Counted from the first letter of the stretch, positions 1 through 12,800 are shown. The stretch: 64,000 nucleotides of DNA from Trebouxia sp. TZW2008 (GCA_002118135.1 BDIU01000186.1:288466-352465), one strand, 5' to 3'. The notes: generated from the sequence alone by a model not told the origin. A program made the numbers and translations.

Positions 1-654
1 CATGCATTCCTGAGTTCTGAGCAAGCTCATGAGGCATGCATGCTAGTTGAGCAGGCTTCTGAAGCAACAGTGTTTTGTCAACGAAGTGTACCAGATCTAG
101 ACCAGATTACCAGATGTGACAGGCCACGCATCTGTAGGACCGCTTTCACGTACGTGCAGGTGTGTTGTTGCTGTAAAAATGCAGAGCAATGTGTGAGCTG
201 GCGCTGCAACCCAGTAGCGATAGCCCCTGACTCTGTCGTCAATGTCATATATATGGAGCAGGCTGGTCTTGGTCATCACATACTGTTTTGAGGGTGACAT
301 GACATCTCATGGTGACATTGTTGCGTGTCGTGCAGCAGCTGCTGCTAGACAAGCTGAAATAATACACTCAGCACTGAGAGGAGGTGAGTAGATCAGAGTT
401 ACAAGAACAAGATATTGCTGAAAAATCCTGTACCATCATGCGTATACCAAGTCTGTCAAAAGCAACAAGCACAACCTTTGAATAGGCGCAATCAAAACTC
501 GAAATTATCTCATGAGCACAACATTGTCAAAGTAAGCAGCATCCACAATACATTGGCACTGCGTCAAAAACACCAACAACAATCAAAAAACAGTCACCAA
601 CAAACACAGACTACAGGTCAAACAGCTGACAAAATATCAGCTGACAGCCCCTTC
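1..654. other. 3' flank of PDX1, no gene seen
   Basis: This stretch lies beyond the PDX1 stop codon. The open frames in it are short, lack family signatures and are not joined by convincing splice sites. The 420-650 part is A-rich on the plus strand, that is T-rich on the PDX1 sense strand, as expected for a 3' untranslated region and terminator. I see no RNA gene or repeat. Confidence 0.4.
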
Positions 655-2237
655 TCACTCTGACCGTGCTGCGTAGCTGTTGAAATCCTTGGTGCGACAA
701 TCAATGCCCACCATGGCCTCGCCTAGCCCACATGACACCTCTGCTAGAATCTTGGGGTCATTGTAGTGCGTGACAGCTTGCACAATAGCGCGTGCACGCT
801 TGGCTGGGTCTCCAGACTTGAAGATACCAGAGCCAACAAACACACCATCTACTCCCATTTGCATCATCAAAGCAGCATCTGCTGGTGATGCAACACCGCC
901 TGCTGCAAAGTTGACCACTGGCAACCTGCAACATACATGCAGGCCTCAGCAACATACATCCAGGCCTCAGCAACAAAGCAATACAAGCTGCATTTTTTCT
1001 TTTAAAGACAAATTCAGCAGGACAGCATATATCTGGCTGTCAAGTCTTGACCATCTCCTAGTCAGAGCAGATGCAGGTTTGCCAAAGCGTCAGCGCGTCA
1101 TGTTGTGACAGAGAACAGAGCTGGTGTCAGTGCAGCAGCCCAGAAAGGTGGAGTTGCTTGCAAGAGATGCAGGCAACCTTGAACACCGTCACTTGCTACT
1201 TCTTGCATGGCACCAAAGAATTGAGCACAAACATGCCTGCAGAGTCTGCATAACGTGGTGATCAGAGCAAAAGCCCCATGGCATACAGGAGCTTGCTGAG
1301 TGCTTGTGTTGAGGCATTGCTTGAGGCAAAAGCTGACAGCTGCCAGCACAAGCACTGTACAGCATGCGTAGCACAATTTGCAATAACTTTTACCTGCCCA
1401 AGTGCTTGGTCTTGCGCACAAGCTCAACTGGCGCCCTGATCTCCTTGGCATATACATATAGCTCATCATCATCAATGGTCTGCAGCTGTCTGATAGCGCC
1501 TGTCACTGATCTGGTGTGTCGTACTGCCTCTACTACATTGCCTGTGCCTGCTTCACCCTTGGTCCTGATCATGGCTGCGCCTTCGGCAATGCGTCGCAGA
1601 GCTTCACCCAAGTCCCGACACCCACACACAAACGGCACCTTGAAGTTGTGCTTGTTGATGTGGTGAATGTCATCGGCTGGAGTCAATACCTGCAGGATCA
1701 AAGTGGCTAGAAAATAGCGTGAATCAAGGTGTGTCTATACTAATCCAGCATATGCAGGAAGTATTGTGGCAGACAGCATTCAAACAGGCAGCATTGCAAA
1801 GATTCCCGCAAGAAGTGACGAATCAACAAAGCATACCTCAGACTCGTCAACATAGTCCACTTCAAGAGCCTCAAGTATCTGTGCCTCAACAAAGTGCCCA
1901 ATGCGGGCCTTTGCCATGACTGGTATTGTAACAGCCTTCTTGATCTCTCTGATCATAGTGGGGTCACTCATGCGAGCAACTCCTCCCTCTTTTCTGATGT
2001 CTGCAGGTACCCTCTCCAAAGCCATGACAGCGACTGCTCCAGCTTCTTCTGCAATCCTGGCTTCCTCTGCTGTGGTGACGTCCATGATGACACCGCCCTT
2101 CAACATCTGAGCAAGCCCAACCTGCACGCCAGTATGGTCAGCACGCTACACGAGTCCAAATACAAGTCACAAACGGTGATGGCTTTTTCAGCTAAGCTGA
2201 CCTTCAAAGCATATGTCCCGGTCTGTGAGTCTGCCAT
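655..2237 (-). CDS. PDX1: Pyridoxal 5'-phosphate synthase, PdxS/PDX1 subunit
   Basis: PDX1 makes pyridoxal 5'-phosphate (vitamin B6) from ribose 5-phosphate, glyceraldehyde 3-phosphate and ammonia supplied by the glutaminase PDX2, in a cytosolic dodecameric TIM-barrel complex. Four exons join in phase: 2237-2202, 2121-1837, 1689-1394 and 925-655, giving 295 residues, the usual length. The ATG at 2237 opens a short N-terminus ([12 protein letters not shown]) before the first GT-AG intron. Key residues are present: Asp26 in GGVIMD, the ribose-phosphate Lys83 in MAKAR and the second lysine Lys151 in RTKGEAGTG, with the phosphate loops FAAGGVA and VGSGIF near the C-terminus. All three introns are GT-AG. 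The family assignment is certain. The product is the cofactor of both aminotransferases encoded further along the window, a link that may be coincidental. Confidence 0.97.
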
Positions 2238-2948
2238 GGCGTCGACGATCGTGCTTCAACCACAATAATCAACGGATCTCAACGCAAGTTGAATAAGCGC
2301 AGGGAAAGTTCGCAACAATTGACGACAAATCGCTGGGTCACGACTTGACCAGCCTCCAATTACGAATGGCGACCGTGGCTTCCCAGGGTTCGACCCTAGC
2401 TACCCATCGAAATGCTCGGGGGGTCCCCCTGTCATGATCAAAGCGGCAGAACCTTCGCAGAAGCTCTTGCTTGAATGGCCAGATACCAGGAGCGCAGGCG
2501 GCATTTTACAGCTGACACCAACATGCATGCTCCTGATCTATCAACACGACATTGGGCATTGCGGCAGCATTAGCACCTGCAGGTACGCTGAGCATCTCCT
2601 TCACAAGTATTCTGTTCAGGATGTGAGCGGCGCTTGCAGCTCAGACTGCAGCCTTCTGTTGTGAGATATGTCCATATACATGCAGAAGATTTACGCAGAG
2701 ATAATGCTCATTGCAGCAGATGCAAGGCAATTGAGTCATCTTGCAGATAGCGGACACAGATATTGCATGACAGAGCCATCAAACAATACGAATGACGGGT
2801 CGACCCCTCATAGGTCAACGTTCTGGTGTTTGCTGCTCTTGAAGCAGCGATCCTGGGCTGCATCTATACATGGAGGCTTCCGTTATGATGCCTAAAGGCA
2901 TAGCCCTTTCTTTTCTTTCTATATGAATATAGTATGGCATACACATTG
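2238..2948. other. Intergenic, PDX1 promoter side and ETFB 3' flank
   Basis: This spacer separates two genes read in the same direction, so it should hold the PDX1 promoter (2238-2450) and the ETFB terminator (2900-2948). Around 2380-2400 a GGTTCGACC motif looks like a tRNA T-arm, but no A-box or cloverleaf can be drawn around it. The short open frames at 2434-2664 and 2668-2895 show no homology or splice support. Confidence 0.4.
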
Positions 2949-4702
2949 TTACAGTACTTTGGCATCATTTCTCAGCTTGTCCATAAGCTCTGCCACTGAG
3001 CTGACAATGACACCACCTTTCCGCTTGGCTGGCTCCTCCACTTTGATGCGCTTGTAGCCATCAGTCAAGGTGACGCCAAGGGCCTGAACACAGCAGGATT
3101 GAGCAGGAGCCGCAACAGCTTGACTGCATACTGCTTCACGTTGATGATTAGCCCACTCCAAACAATCAAATATTCAACTACAAGCTGATGTCATGATAAC
3201 TTATGAGACAAAGCTCAAGTATGCTGCACAAGATGATGGCATGAGCTTGTTGACACTGCTAGTGATGGCATGCTTTGGCTTTCATTCACACTGTTGCCTG
3301 ACTTTTTTTGATGAAACAAGTGAACACAGCCAAGCCAGTGTTCAATATGCGCCATGTAGATGCTGCTGACCAAAAGTGGGTGAACAAGATGCTAGCAACC
3401 AAAAACCACACCTGTGGGTCAAGCACCTCAATAGGCTTCTTCTTAGCCTTCATGATGTTTGGCAGAGTGGCATAGCGTGGCTGGTTCAATCGCAGGTCAG
3501 TCGTAATGACAGCTGGCAGCCCACAGCGCAGTGTCTGCAGTCCACCATCTACCTGCAAAGGCAGGCCGTGAATCATATTTGACTGCATGTGCATTGATGT
3601 AAAATGAGTGCCCACATGACCGTTGTGTGCTGCACAATTCCTTTCCCAAATGATGGATCAGTTGCATTGTTTCAGAATGCATGCAAACACTAAATAGTCT
3701 TCATCAGTATTGCAGGCAATCAAGCTGCAACTGCAACGGGAGATGAGGCTCAGACCAGCAACTGCTGTACTTGAAATGGCACAGATCAAGTCACTTGGGC
3801 TTGACATAAAGCTGTTGAGACTCAAGGACCCACCTCACGCATGACTCTCGCTTTCTGTGCTTGTTGATCAATCTCGACTTTGGAGGCAAATGTTGCCTGA
3901 GGCCACTTCAAAAGCGCCGCAACCATCTGCCCTGAAGCAAATGCCTTGATCTGACTTCAAAGCATATTGGATCCAACAAAAGACCTCACCAGACGTTCTG
4001 CTGATGCAGATTGGCGGTGCATGGAGCTCAAAAGTGAGCGACCATTGCAATGCCTGTTGTGTAGAATGAGCAAAGGCCTCACCAGTCTGGTTGCAGTCAT
4101 CATCAATTGCCTGCTTCCCTAACAAGAACAGGCCTGGAGACTCTTTCTTAGCCACAGCAGCTAGCAGTTTAGCAATGTTGAGTGGCAAAAGAGGCTGATC
4201 TGTGAGGACGTGTGCAGCCCTGTCAGCACCCATGGCCAAAGCAGTGCGTATTGTGTCCTGCAAGATTGGACTTTCAATTCTGGCTTTTCTGCAAAGCTTT
4301 TGCTGTGTCAAGCATCTTGCCAGTGACAGTGTACCTGGCTACTTTTTGGCCCAATTGAGACAACCACCACTTCTTTGGCAACTTTCTGCTCCTTCAGCTT
4401 CAAAGCTTCCTGCGGTATGGTAGCAGCTTTCAAGACACATATGGTAGGTGTATGAACAGTCTGCTGTGTACGATGCATGAGGCAAGGCACCTCCACTGCA
4501 ATCTCGCAGAAGGGATTCATGCTCATCTTAACGTTCGCCAGCTCCACCCCGCTCTGTAGCATGCATATGTCTGGAGTGCACAACCCAAATTCAGCCGTGA
4601 GCAGAGCACGCACTGCACGTGTGGCTTCAGCACCTGATCTGCTTTGACCCGAATGCGAGCATTGTAGTCTACAACCCGCTTGACTGCTACAAGAAGCTTC
4701 AT
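2949..4702 (-). CDS. ETFB: Electron transfer flavoprotein beta subunit
   Basis: ETF beta pairs with ETF alpha in the mitochondrial matrix. It takes electrons from flavin dehydrogenases (acyl-CoA, isovaleryl-CoA and D-2-hydroxyglutarate dehydrogenases) and hands them to ETF:ubiquinone oxidoreductase. Seven exons join in phase: 4702-4634, 4553-4491, 4409-4335, 4257-4083, 3931-3834, 3552-3412 and 3083-2949, giving 251 residues (human 255). The family is shown by the N-terminal [17 protein letters not shown] strand, by [11 protein letters not shown], by [15 protein letters not shown] (AMP/FAD region) and by the recognition loop [14 protein letters not shown], which docks on dehydrogenases. No long presequence is visible; eukaryotic ETF beta often lacks a cleaved one. 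The start is the only ATG in frame before the conserved first strand. All introns are GT-AG. Confidence 0.97.
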
Positions 4703-5673
4703 ACCATCAGATCAATAGATCAAACAGCACCGGCGCGCTTATCATCGGTTACAACCATCTGTTGCGACGCTTGCTCGTCCATATGACTGCCGTCTGTGCA
4801 CTTCACGTGCCCCGAAGCTTGGAGAGATTTGCGTTGACGTGACGGGGGACCGGCCTAGCATTCAGCTTTTTCGTGCATACTACTGATACCCAGACAGATT
4901 ACGAATTCCACATGTTGCTAGGTCTGGATACACACTAAATTCTGCTCTTCCATCAAGCTATCCTGCTACCATCTTTTGACTGAGCAGATGCAAATGAGAC
5001 AAGTGGCTGCCGGACCCTGACTTGTAACTTGCAATTTCAACAATAGCTTGTATAAGCTCGATCATGCATGATTCGCATGCATATATATATGTATCGAGGA
5101 CAGCTCACATTGGTGCGGACTTGTGTTCACACACGTGAGTTGTCTCATGCAGGGCTGGTGTGAGATACACACACCACAAAACCTACGCTTTGAGCTCAAA
5201 ACAACACATAAGTTTTGCAGTTATTGTAAACAGTATCATGATCAGTGACATTGTTGGAGCCTTCATAGGGCAACACTGCCTTGTCAAAGCATCTTGGCAG
5301 CCTAATGTGCCTGCACATGTCTGTTGCTTGTGTATGGTCCAACTTGCTCTTGCTAACTCTGTACTCAATCTGTTTAGCCTACTGTGCCACTATCCTACCT
5401 ATCCGTTTGCAAAAACCTTCACTAAACTGATGCAGAGCTGCTCTATACTAGCCTATTGCATGCTGCTGCAGATTTTTGCACACTGTCTGAAACAGAGCAG
5501 CTGATCCCTGATTGTTCATCTACATTGCTTGCAAAAAGCAGCATGCCTAACAGCCAAACAATCAGTACTGTCTCATAGCAACTTCGCCATGGGTAGTCAG
5601 ACAGCGACAGCACTACATTGAAGTATGTCAGTAGGGGGTAAGCACCAGCTCCCTTGGACTTGACCATTTCATG
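4703..5673. other. Intergenic, ETFB promoter and sulfurtransferase 3' flank
   Basis: The first 150 bases upstream of ETFB are GC-richer than the rest and contain a TTGACGTGACG sequence (near 4833) resembling a bZIP/CRE site, so this is the likely promoter. The remainder (4900-5670) is AT-richer with only short open frames and no family matches. It is taken as intergenic. Confidence 0.4.
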
Positions 5674-8600
5674 TCACTTGCCAGTTTGTACAGGGAGACT
5701 TGTTTCATTGCCCCATTCGTTCCAACTGCCATCATAATTTGCAGTCCTGTCACCCAACCCAAGTCGATGCAATGCCAGCGCCAGACTGCATGAAGCCACC
5801 CCGCCATTGCAGTATGTGTAGATCTGCTGACCGTTGCCCATGTCCACACCTGCCTTCTCAAACACCTGTTTCTGGTCTTGCAAGGGTCTCAACAAGCCTG
5901 TGGACTTGTCCAGCAAGGACTTGCGGGAGATGTTGACTGCGCCTGGGATGTGACCACCGCGCTCAGCACGCTTTACCTAAAGCGCAAATCCAGCAGACAG
6001 CTTAGCTGCAATCAGCCAGATTCACTCAAACCACCAGCTAAGGCATACGCGCTTTGCCATTTGCATCTCAATAAGCCTGTGGAGTTGTCCAGCAAGGACT
6101 TGCGGGAGACAATGACTGCGCCTGATACGTGACCACCACGCTCAGCACGCTTCACCTGCAGCCCAAAACCACAGCAGACAGCTCAGCTGCAGTCATTCAG
6201 ATCCACTCAGGTCACCAGCTGAGGCGTACACACTTTGCCATTTGCATCTCAACAAGCCTGTGGACTTGTTCAACAAAGAGTTTTGGGACACGTTGACTGC
6301 TGCAGGAATGTGCCCACCGCGCTCAGCACGCTTCACCTGCAGCCCAATATTACAGTAGACAGCTTAGCTTCGATCAGCCAGATTTGCTCAAGTCACCATC
6401 TGAGGCGTCCACAGTTTGCCATTTATGTCTCAACAAGCCTGTGGACTTGTCCAGCAAGGACTTGCGGGACTTGTTGACCGCACTTGGGTTGTGAGCACCG
6501 TGCTTCACCTGCAAACCAAATCCACACCAGACGCCTCAGATGCAGTCAGCCTCAGCTATGCTCACGCCACCACCTGCTGCATACAAATGCTGGCCATTGC
6601 GGTTGACAAGACAGCAAACCAATTGCAGTATGACATCAAACCAAAGCAGGCTCAATGCACAATGGGTTTGAATGTGTGCTTGCACAGATGCGAGGTAGGA
6701 ATGGTGTGCAGCTGGTCTTGCTTTCGCACTAAAACCAGTACATGCAGCCAATGCTGTCAGGATCATTTTGCAGCCTGTTCAAGACATTGGTCAGCACCTC
6801 TGAGTACATGGGAGCCACACATAGTTGCTGCATTGCAAAGCTACAAGCTGGAAACTGTAACACAGCCAGTTCAATAATCTGTCCTGCCAGCACGATGCAT
6901 GTGAGTGCCATCTGACCTGCCCAGTGAACTGCACATCGTTGCGTGCATCCAGAATGATCAGGTTCTTGCCGCCTTGCTGGTCGTCTATTGCTTGCAGCAT
7001 ATCTTGCGATGTAGCGCGCCTGTGTGGCTGGGACTTGGGCTCAAAGGTTGCGTACACCTGTGGCGGCAGCTCAAGTTAGGTATGGCAGCCGGGGTAAAAG
7101 TCAACAGGAAGTGCATGGCTGCCGTCGCTGTGACTTACCCAAGCTGTGTAAAGCTTTCACAAGATGAGATGCTTGGATATGCGGAGCAAGGTAGAGCTCG
7201 CTCCAGACAGCTGCAGCTTGACTTGCGCATGCACTTTCCTGAGGCAATGGGTCAACTGCACAGTGCAATTTTGCAGAGCAAACAATGAGACTGACACCAA
7301 CCTCAACTTCCAACAGTGTATGATGAACACCGACTGCACAGTGCAATTTTGCAGAGCAAACAATGAGACTGACACCAACCTCAACTTCTCACAGTGTATG
7401 ATGAACACCGACTGCACAGTGCAATCTTGCAGAGCAAACAATGAGAGTGACACCAACCTCAACTTCCAACAGTGTATGATGAACACCTGGCATAACTAGA
7501 GTGTGTGCATATCAGTCATGAGGATTATTGAGGTGGTGGTTGATAAGCAGGGTCATGGCAGACACTTAGCAAGCGTGTGGATGCTGATGATAGTTGATTC
7601 GTGTGCATGACGGCGCGGTGTGCAGGGGCGGTAGGGACTTGCCGTGAGGGGGCAGGGCTCTGTCAAGTCTGTGGGCCTGCCCTCCTGGACCCATCTTGCA
7701 TACCCACCATCCAAAACAAGCGGCGCTGGGTGACCGTGGTACACCAGACTCCACCAGATTCGAGGTGCTAGGAGGCCATTGCCACTGTCATACACCTAGC
7801 AACATGTCACACAGTACACATCACGGATGGTTGCATGTGATAGATCCAACAGTGCGCAGTGCAAATAGCCCTCATATGCAAATCACAGCATGCCATACTT
7901 TCCTCATCAACTGCGCTGATGCCTTTGACTCCGATGAATGAAAATTCCCTTCCAGCAGTGTTTCAGCAGGTGAAAAACTCCAAATTTGCCTCTCATGTCT
8001 GTGCTAAAGCTGTCGGACATACGTCAGAGAACGGGCATGCACATTCCATGTCAAGCACAGCTTGCTATTCCAGTGCCTCATCTTGCGAATGGCTTGTGCC
8101 TCAGCTTGCAACTGGATTGAGACTGCCACTTGCTTGTACGCTTTGGGAAAACCCAAGCAATGCAATCCAAAAACATTGCTGTCTATAGAGGGAGAGGTAT
8201 GCTGCATCAAAGAAAGCAGGCAGCAGCGGCATGATGTGGCATGCGTCTGTCATTTCAATGCAGATCAAGACCTCACCACAACAGGTCTATCTGTGCCGAC
8301 GCCTTTCTCCTCCATTGCTGCTGCGAACAAATCAGGATCGGTCTGCAGCTGCACAGGCACCTCTTCATCTTCATCAACGCCGTCTTTGGTCCAGTCGAAG
8401 AATGTTGCGCCTATGCAGAAGCAGGAACATCACAAACTGGCTGCTGAGTCACTTGCAAGGGCAAGCGGCCTTGCGCTTGATGACTTGTACAAGTACACAA
8501 ACAGCATGCAGCGTTGCCAAGGACATTGCATTGCACACACAAAGTAGCAGTACATACTGGATTTGGAGTATTCTCACCAGGTATATGACCTTCAAGGTAC

Positions 8601-9252
8601 GTGTCATAATCTGCAAAGTATTCAGACATCTCTAGCCTGCATCCTTGGGCATTCTCAGAGTGCAGCTTGGTTTGAACTGTGCCACGCACATCTAGAATGG
8701 AGACATCCTGCAGACATGCATGTATTGACAACTGCTGCTTTTCACTTCCATATTCCTCTAAATTGCAACACGCAGATTGATCTGGGCACATGGCTGCAGC
8801 GTTAATCTGTTGTGCACGATATGTACATGGCAGTATACACCTCAAGATGCTCAGCCAACCACTCTGTTGACACAACTGGGTCGGCATGCCCTGCCAGATG
8901 CTCCTGTAGCGCAGCCCTGCATTTGGAATGCATGCATGTGGAAGTTGTCTGCATAGATTGCCACATGCATGTATTTGTGCAGCCATTTGCAAATGCCTGC
9001 GAACCTGCATTGAGCTAGATTTACTCTGCCAGACATTCGTGCGGCGTGCCAGCTCGTTTTGATGGCAGTCAGCGGAATTGCTGCTGGTGCGGTGGGCCTC
9101 GGCTCGGGAGCGCCGCCATGTGACAGTTTCCTTCGTTTGCATGCTGAGGTATCTGACTGCGCGTACGCACAAAGCCCCGACTGGGCGTTGCCAACAGCAC
9201 GGCAGATGCTGGCAGGTGCAGCAGGCAAGTGATGCACAGCTTGGCGGTACAT
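5674..9252 (-). CDS. Two-domain rhodanese: thiosulfate/3-mercaptopyruvate sulfurtransferase
   Basis: The enzyme moves a sulfane sulfur from thiosulfate or 3-mercaptopyruvate to cyanide or a thiol, usually in mitochondria. Exons: 9252-9005, 8916-8841, 8707-8578, 8410-8277, 7795-7643, 7057-6917 and 5976-5674 (394 residues). The N-terminal rhodanese domain contains STEWLAEHL, ILDVRG, GHIPGA, DSGNG (no cysteine at the active-site position, as in the inactive domain of the family) and LVLDGGYARW. The C-terminal domain contains LILDARN, the RGGHIPGAV loop and the catalytic Cys350 in YCNGGVASC, then YDGSWNEWGN. The fifth exon ends at an apparent GC donor (GCAAGT), which is the only join found that keeps phase. 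The start at 9252 gives an Arg/Ala-rich leader that could be mitochondrial; an internal ATG at 9036 is an alternative. Intron 6 contains three extra partial copies of the last exon, and intron 5 contains a 77-bp tandem repeat. Confidence 0.92.
5880..6520 (-). repeat. About 180-bp tandem repeat copying the 5' part of the last sulfurtransferase exon
   Basis: Four units begin near 5890, 6068, 6250 and 6431 (spacings 178, 182, 181). On the minus strand each unit carries a 3' splice site followed by a version of the coding stretch VKRAERGGHIPGAVNISRKS. Only the unit at 5880-5976 continues into the rest of the domain and is the functional exon. The other three read VKRAERGGHVSGAVIVSRKS, VKRAERGGHIPAAVNVSQNS and a shorter VKHGAHNPSAVNKSRKS, then diverge after the sequence for LLR. 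Open reading has been kept in all copies. Confidence 0.9.
7250..7490. repeat. 77-bp tandem repeat, three copies, in a sulfurtransferase intron
   Basis: Near-identical units start around 7256, 7335 and 7412, each containing TGCAGAGCAAACAATGAGA and ending in GTATGATGAACACC. The unit does not match an exon of the host gene. It lies in the GC-AG intron between the fifth and sixth exons. The copies differ by only a few bases, so the expansion is recent. Confidence 0.9.
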
Positions 9253-9861
9253 CCTTGCGCTGTATATGCAATGCGCAGCGCACCGCAAGCAGAAGCTCTG
9301 CCGCTGGCTCTGCCCGCCTGCAACGTCGGCGTGAACGAGGAGGTCAAAATTTGTGGCATGCTCGTTGGAATTACTAAGCAGACATGAGGCATGTGCCAGC
9401 TCAAACTTCAATTTGCAACACAGATGCATTAGCAGCAGCAACTGTTTATCTATAATCTGTGCGATATTGTGCAATGTCAATTTTGATCACTGGTTGTTGC
9501 AATCGCATAATGTACACTTGCAGAGCCTCATGAGCCAGCTGCTAAAAATATACAAAAATAAGATGTATTTCCTACAGTCTGATGCCCAATCAGTGAATAT
9601 GTCAAATGAATTCCAGGACGCTTCTGCTCCAGTTATGTTGCCTGATGGCATACAATCCTTTTGTCTTTTCATCCCTGTTTTGTCACATGGATTATCTGCC
9701 ACTCGAGGATGACTGTACTGTGATAGATTTACTGTTGAACTTGAGAGCTGCATCTGTCATCCAGCCCATGATGCCTCTGCCCTGAGTTTCATCCCTGTTG
9801 TTACAGCTGAAGTCATTGGCGGCTTGCTGCGTATCAGCTGGAACAGCTTCCAGCAAGGCAT
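9253..9861. other. Intergenic, sulfurtransferase promoter
   Basis: This is the spacer between the stop of the chitin-binding/glycosyltransferase gene (9862) and the sulfurtransferase start. A minus-strand open frame at 9877-9692 (ending SITVQSSSSGR) overlaps the last exon in another frame and might be an alternative C-terminus if a different splice phase were used. Otherwise nothing is recognised. Confidence 0.35.
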
Positions 9862-12800
9862 CTATCCTTTTGACCAAGGTCCAATCAGAATTTCCTGCAA
9901 CAGCAACTCAGGATTGAGCAGAATAACAGGAGCATTGTACTTGGTTGGCAACTGGCATTAACATGCTTGTATTTGCACTATTTGCCCTTTGAGCTTTCCT
10001 TTGAATATGATCTTCATCGCAACAGCACTCACCATGCTGAGCATGCTACGCATCAAACATGAATCAAATCACAGTGAAATGCAGCCAGCTACTGACCTTC
10101 AGAAGTTTCTTTGCCCTGAAAGCCGTCACCAACCAGTCCAAGAAAGCGGCCTGGGGCTTGTATGATTTGACGCCACAAAGGCACTGTCTTGATTTGCTGC
10201 TTGGCAGCTTGCTGTTGCTGAAGTGCCCAATCAGGGTGTGGCAAATGCCAGTGACTCCCATTGGGTATGAGAGGAGGGGTCAAATCCATTGTTCTTTTTG
10301 TCATGTCCTCAACCATCCTGCATGCATAGCAGAATGCAGAAAGTGAACTTTCGTTGTCAAAGCATGCGCTGCTGCAGCGCCCAACCAGGGTGTGGCAAAT
10401 GCCTGTGACTCCCATTGGGTATGAGAGGAGGAGGCAAATCCATTGCTTTTTGGTCATGTCCTCAACCATCCTGTGTGCATGGAAGAAGGTGCGCAAAATT
10501 CAATTGTGCATCTTCATTGCATCTTGAGAGCTGTTAGTGTCCTTGTCATGTGTGTTGCGACGCTTTCTTCACGCAAACATGGTATATCCAGAGCTGCCTC
10601 CAAGATGCAAGCAGCAACAACTCAATCATGCCAAGTCATGACACCGAACAGTTAGGCGACCAGCATAAATCTGCTTTCAAAGCTCTTGCATTTATACTAG
10701 AACACAGATGCATTCAGCACATACAATGGGCATCAACGTTTGTGTCGAAACCGTGCCAGTTGCTGACCTGATGAGTTGGGGAGGTATAAGGCCCAAGCGG
10801 TAGACATTGCCCCCATACTTCACCCAATGTAGCTGCAAAGGGTCTGCATGACAAACATATTTTGAGACTGCAGCAACGATGTGGCCACCTCTTTTGCAAA
10901 CTAGCGACAAGGTTCAAGAGCATGGTCAGCACCACAATGCCATGATGAGTGGGGGAGGTAACAAGCCCAATCGGTAGACGCTCCCTTCACACTTCACCCA
11001 ATGCAGCTGCAAAAGGTCTGCATGACAAACAGTTTGAGAGACTGCAGCAATGATGTGGCCACCTTGTTTTCAGACCAGTGACAAGGTACAAGAGCACGGT
11101 CAGCACCACAATGTAATAATGAGTTGAAAGGTGAAAGGCCCAAATGGTATACATTGCCCAAGCTGCAGGGGGTCTGCATGGCACACGGCTCTTCTACCTT
11201 CAGGAACAATGTGGTCAGCACCTGTTGACACCATATGTGAACACTGTCTGCAACACAATGCCACGATGACATCCAAACCATGACAACACTAGATAGTGGC
11301 AATGTCTGTTGCTGAAAGGGCAGGCAATGTTGATCCGAGACCCCAAAGCTGTCACTGTTACAAGCATTCAATGGCACAAGCATTGTGCCATTGTGCCATT
11401 GAACAAATGAGCTGCCATCATGTTGAAAGTGCTATCCCCAGATACTTCTGGAACCAAGAACGACTACAGCAGGATTGTGGTCATTGACCATGTCATAATC
11501 GAAGATGCAGTCAGTTCTCACTGTTGTGACACGGTAATTTGACTGCATTCTCCATCTGTCATCTTGCCTGTCTGACTCAGAAGGTACAGAAGGTGAAGAC
11601 TGTACCTGGCACGTTGCAGCAGAGGGTTGGGCTGGCGCCTGGCAGGCGACCCTTGCACTGCAGTCTATCGGGCTGGCGCCGCCAGTCAATCTTTAAGAAC
11701 TAGACCTTGGCTGAACAATCCAAAGGTCAAATCGATGTCTAAGACATGTCAGCCAATTGTGCACTGAATCTTTCCACACACGCGATCTTGCAGAGCATGC
11801 AATCATACCTGGGACGTCGCAGCAGAAGGTTGGGTTGGCGCCTGGCAGGCGGCCCTTGCACTGCAGCCTATCAGGTTGGCGCCGCCAGTCGATGCCAGCG
11901 TACTCATGCTGCAAGCTGGCTAGGTTATAGCCGTCAGCCAGTAGGGCCTGGCTGAGACCCACCTCCCCCCTCTCAATGTCTGTCTGATGGTCAGTGTAGC
12001 AGCCGCCCCAGGTGTCCAGCAGGTACCGGATGCCCACCCTGTGATCATATGACTGGCTGAAGGTGAGAAGAAGAAGGGGGAGAAATTGCTGCTCAGTGTC
12101 TGTCTGATGGTCAGTGCAGCAGCCGCCCCAGGTGTCCAGCAGATACCGCATGCCCACCCAATGATCACATGACTGCCTAAGGATGAGAAGAAGAAGAAGA
12201 AGAAAGCCCTGGTCAAATTGCGTCTGATGGTCAGTGTAGTAGCTGCCCTAGGTGTCCAGCAGAGACCGGATGCCCACCCTGTAATCACATGAATGGCTGA
12301 CATGATCGGCGTGCCTGTCATGTGTGGTCAAGCCAGGCAGCGTAAACAGCTCCTGTCAACGATCTTTGCTTCGGAGCTGTTGCACGACCGCAATAGCTCT
12401 GAGCTGGATGAATGCACTCAAAGCATGTCAGTCAGCATCAAAACCATTTGTTTGAAGCTGCAAAGCCCTCAAAGCCAAGGTTGAAGTAGTGTGGAAGTAG
12501 CCTAGACTTTGTACATGTCACAGACTTGACAGCAGCTGATGTGTAATGTCACAGTCACTAACACTGCCAATCATGGCTTGTCTACGCTTGTCTATGCTTG
12601 TTAAGACCATCTGCATGACTAGTCTTGCTGCTCTGTTGAGTGCATGTACACATTCATGGCTTTTCAGTCAAGCCAAACACAGCAAACAGCCGATGGACGT
12701 GTGTGACAAGCTGCTTTGTCATGTGCTTGTTGCAGAGCAGCTTTCTGTGCAGTCTCATCACACGTGTGCCAGCCTATTGTTTGCAGGGTCATCAAATGGC

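Noticed and set aside
7250..7490. Possible CRISPR-like array
   Set aside because: The 77-bp units are directly adjacent without unique spacers and lie in a eukaryotic intron; it is an ordinary tandem repeat.
8411..9283. 290-codon minus-strand open frame
   Set aside because: It overlaps the first sulfurtransferase exons in a different frame; the spliced frame has the rhodanese motifs and correct phases.
11369..11393. 11-bp perfect intronic hairpin (CAATGGCACAA with 3-base loop)
   Set aside because: Short and adjoining a third copy of the same words, so it is probably a by-product of local duplication.
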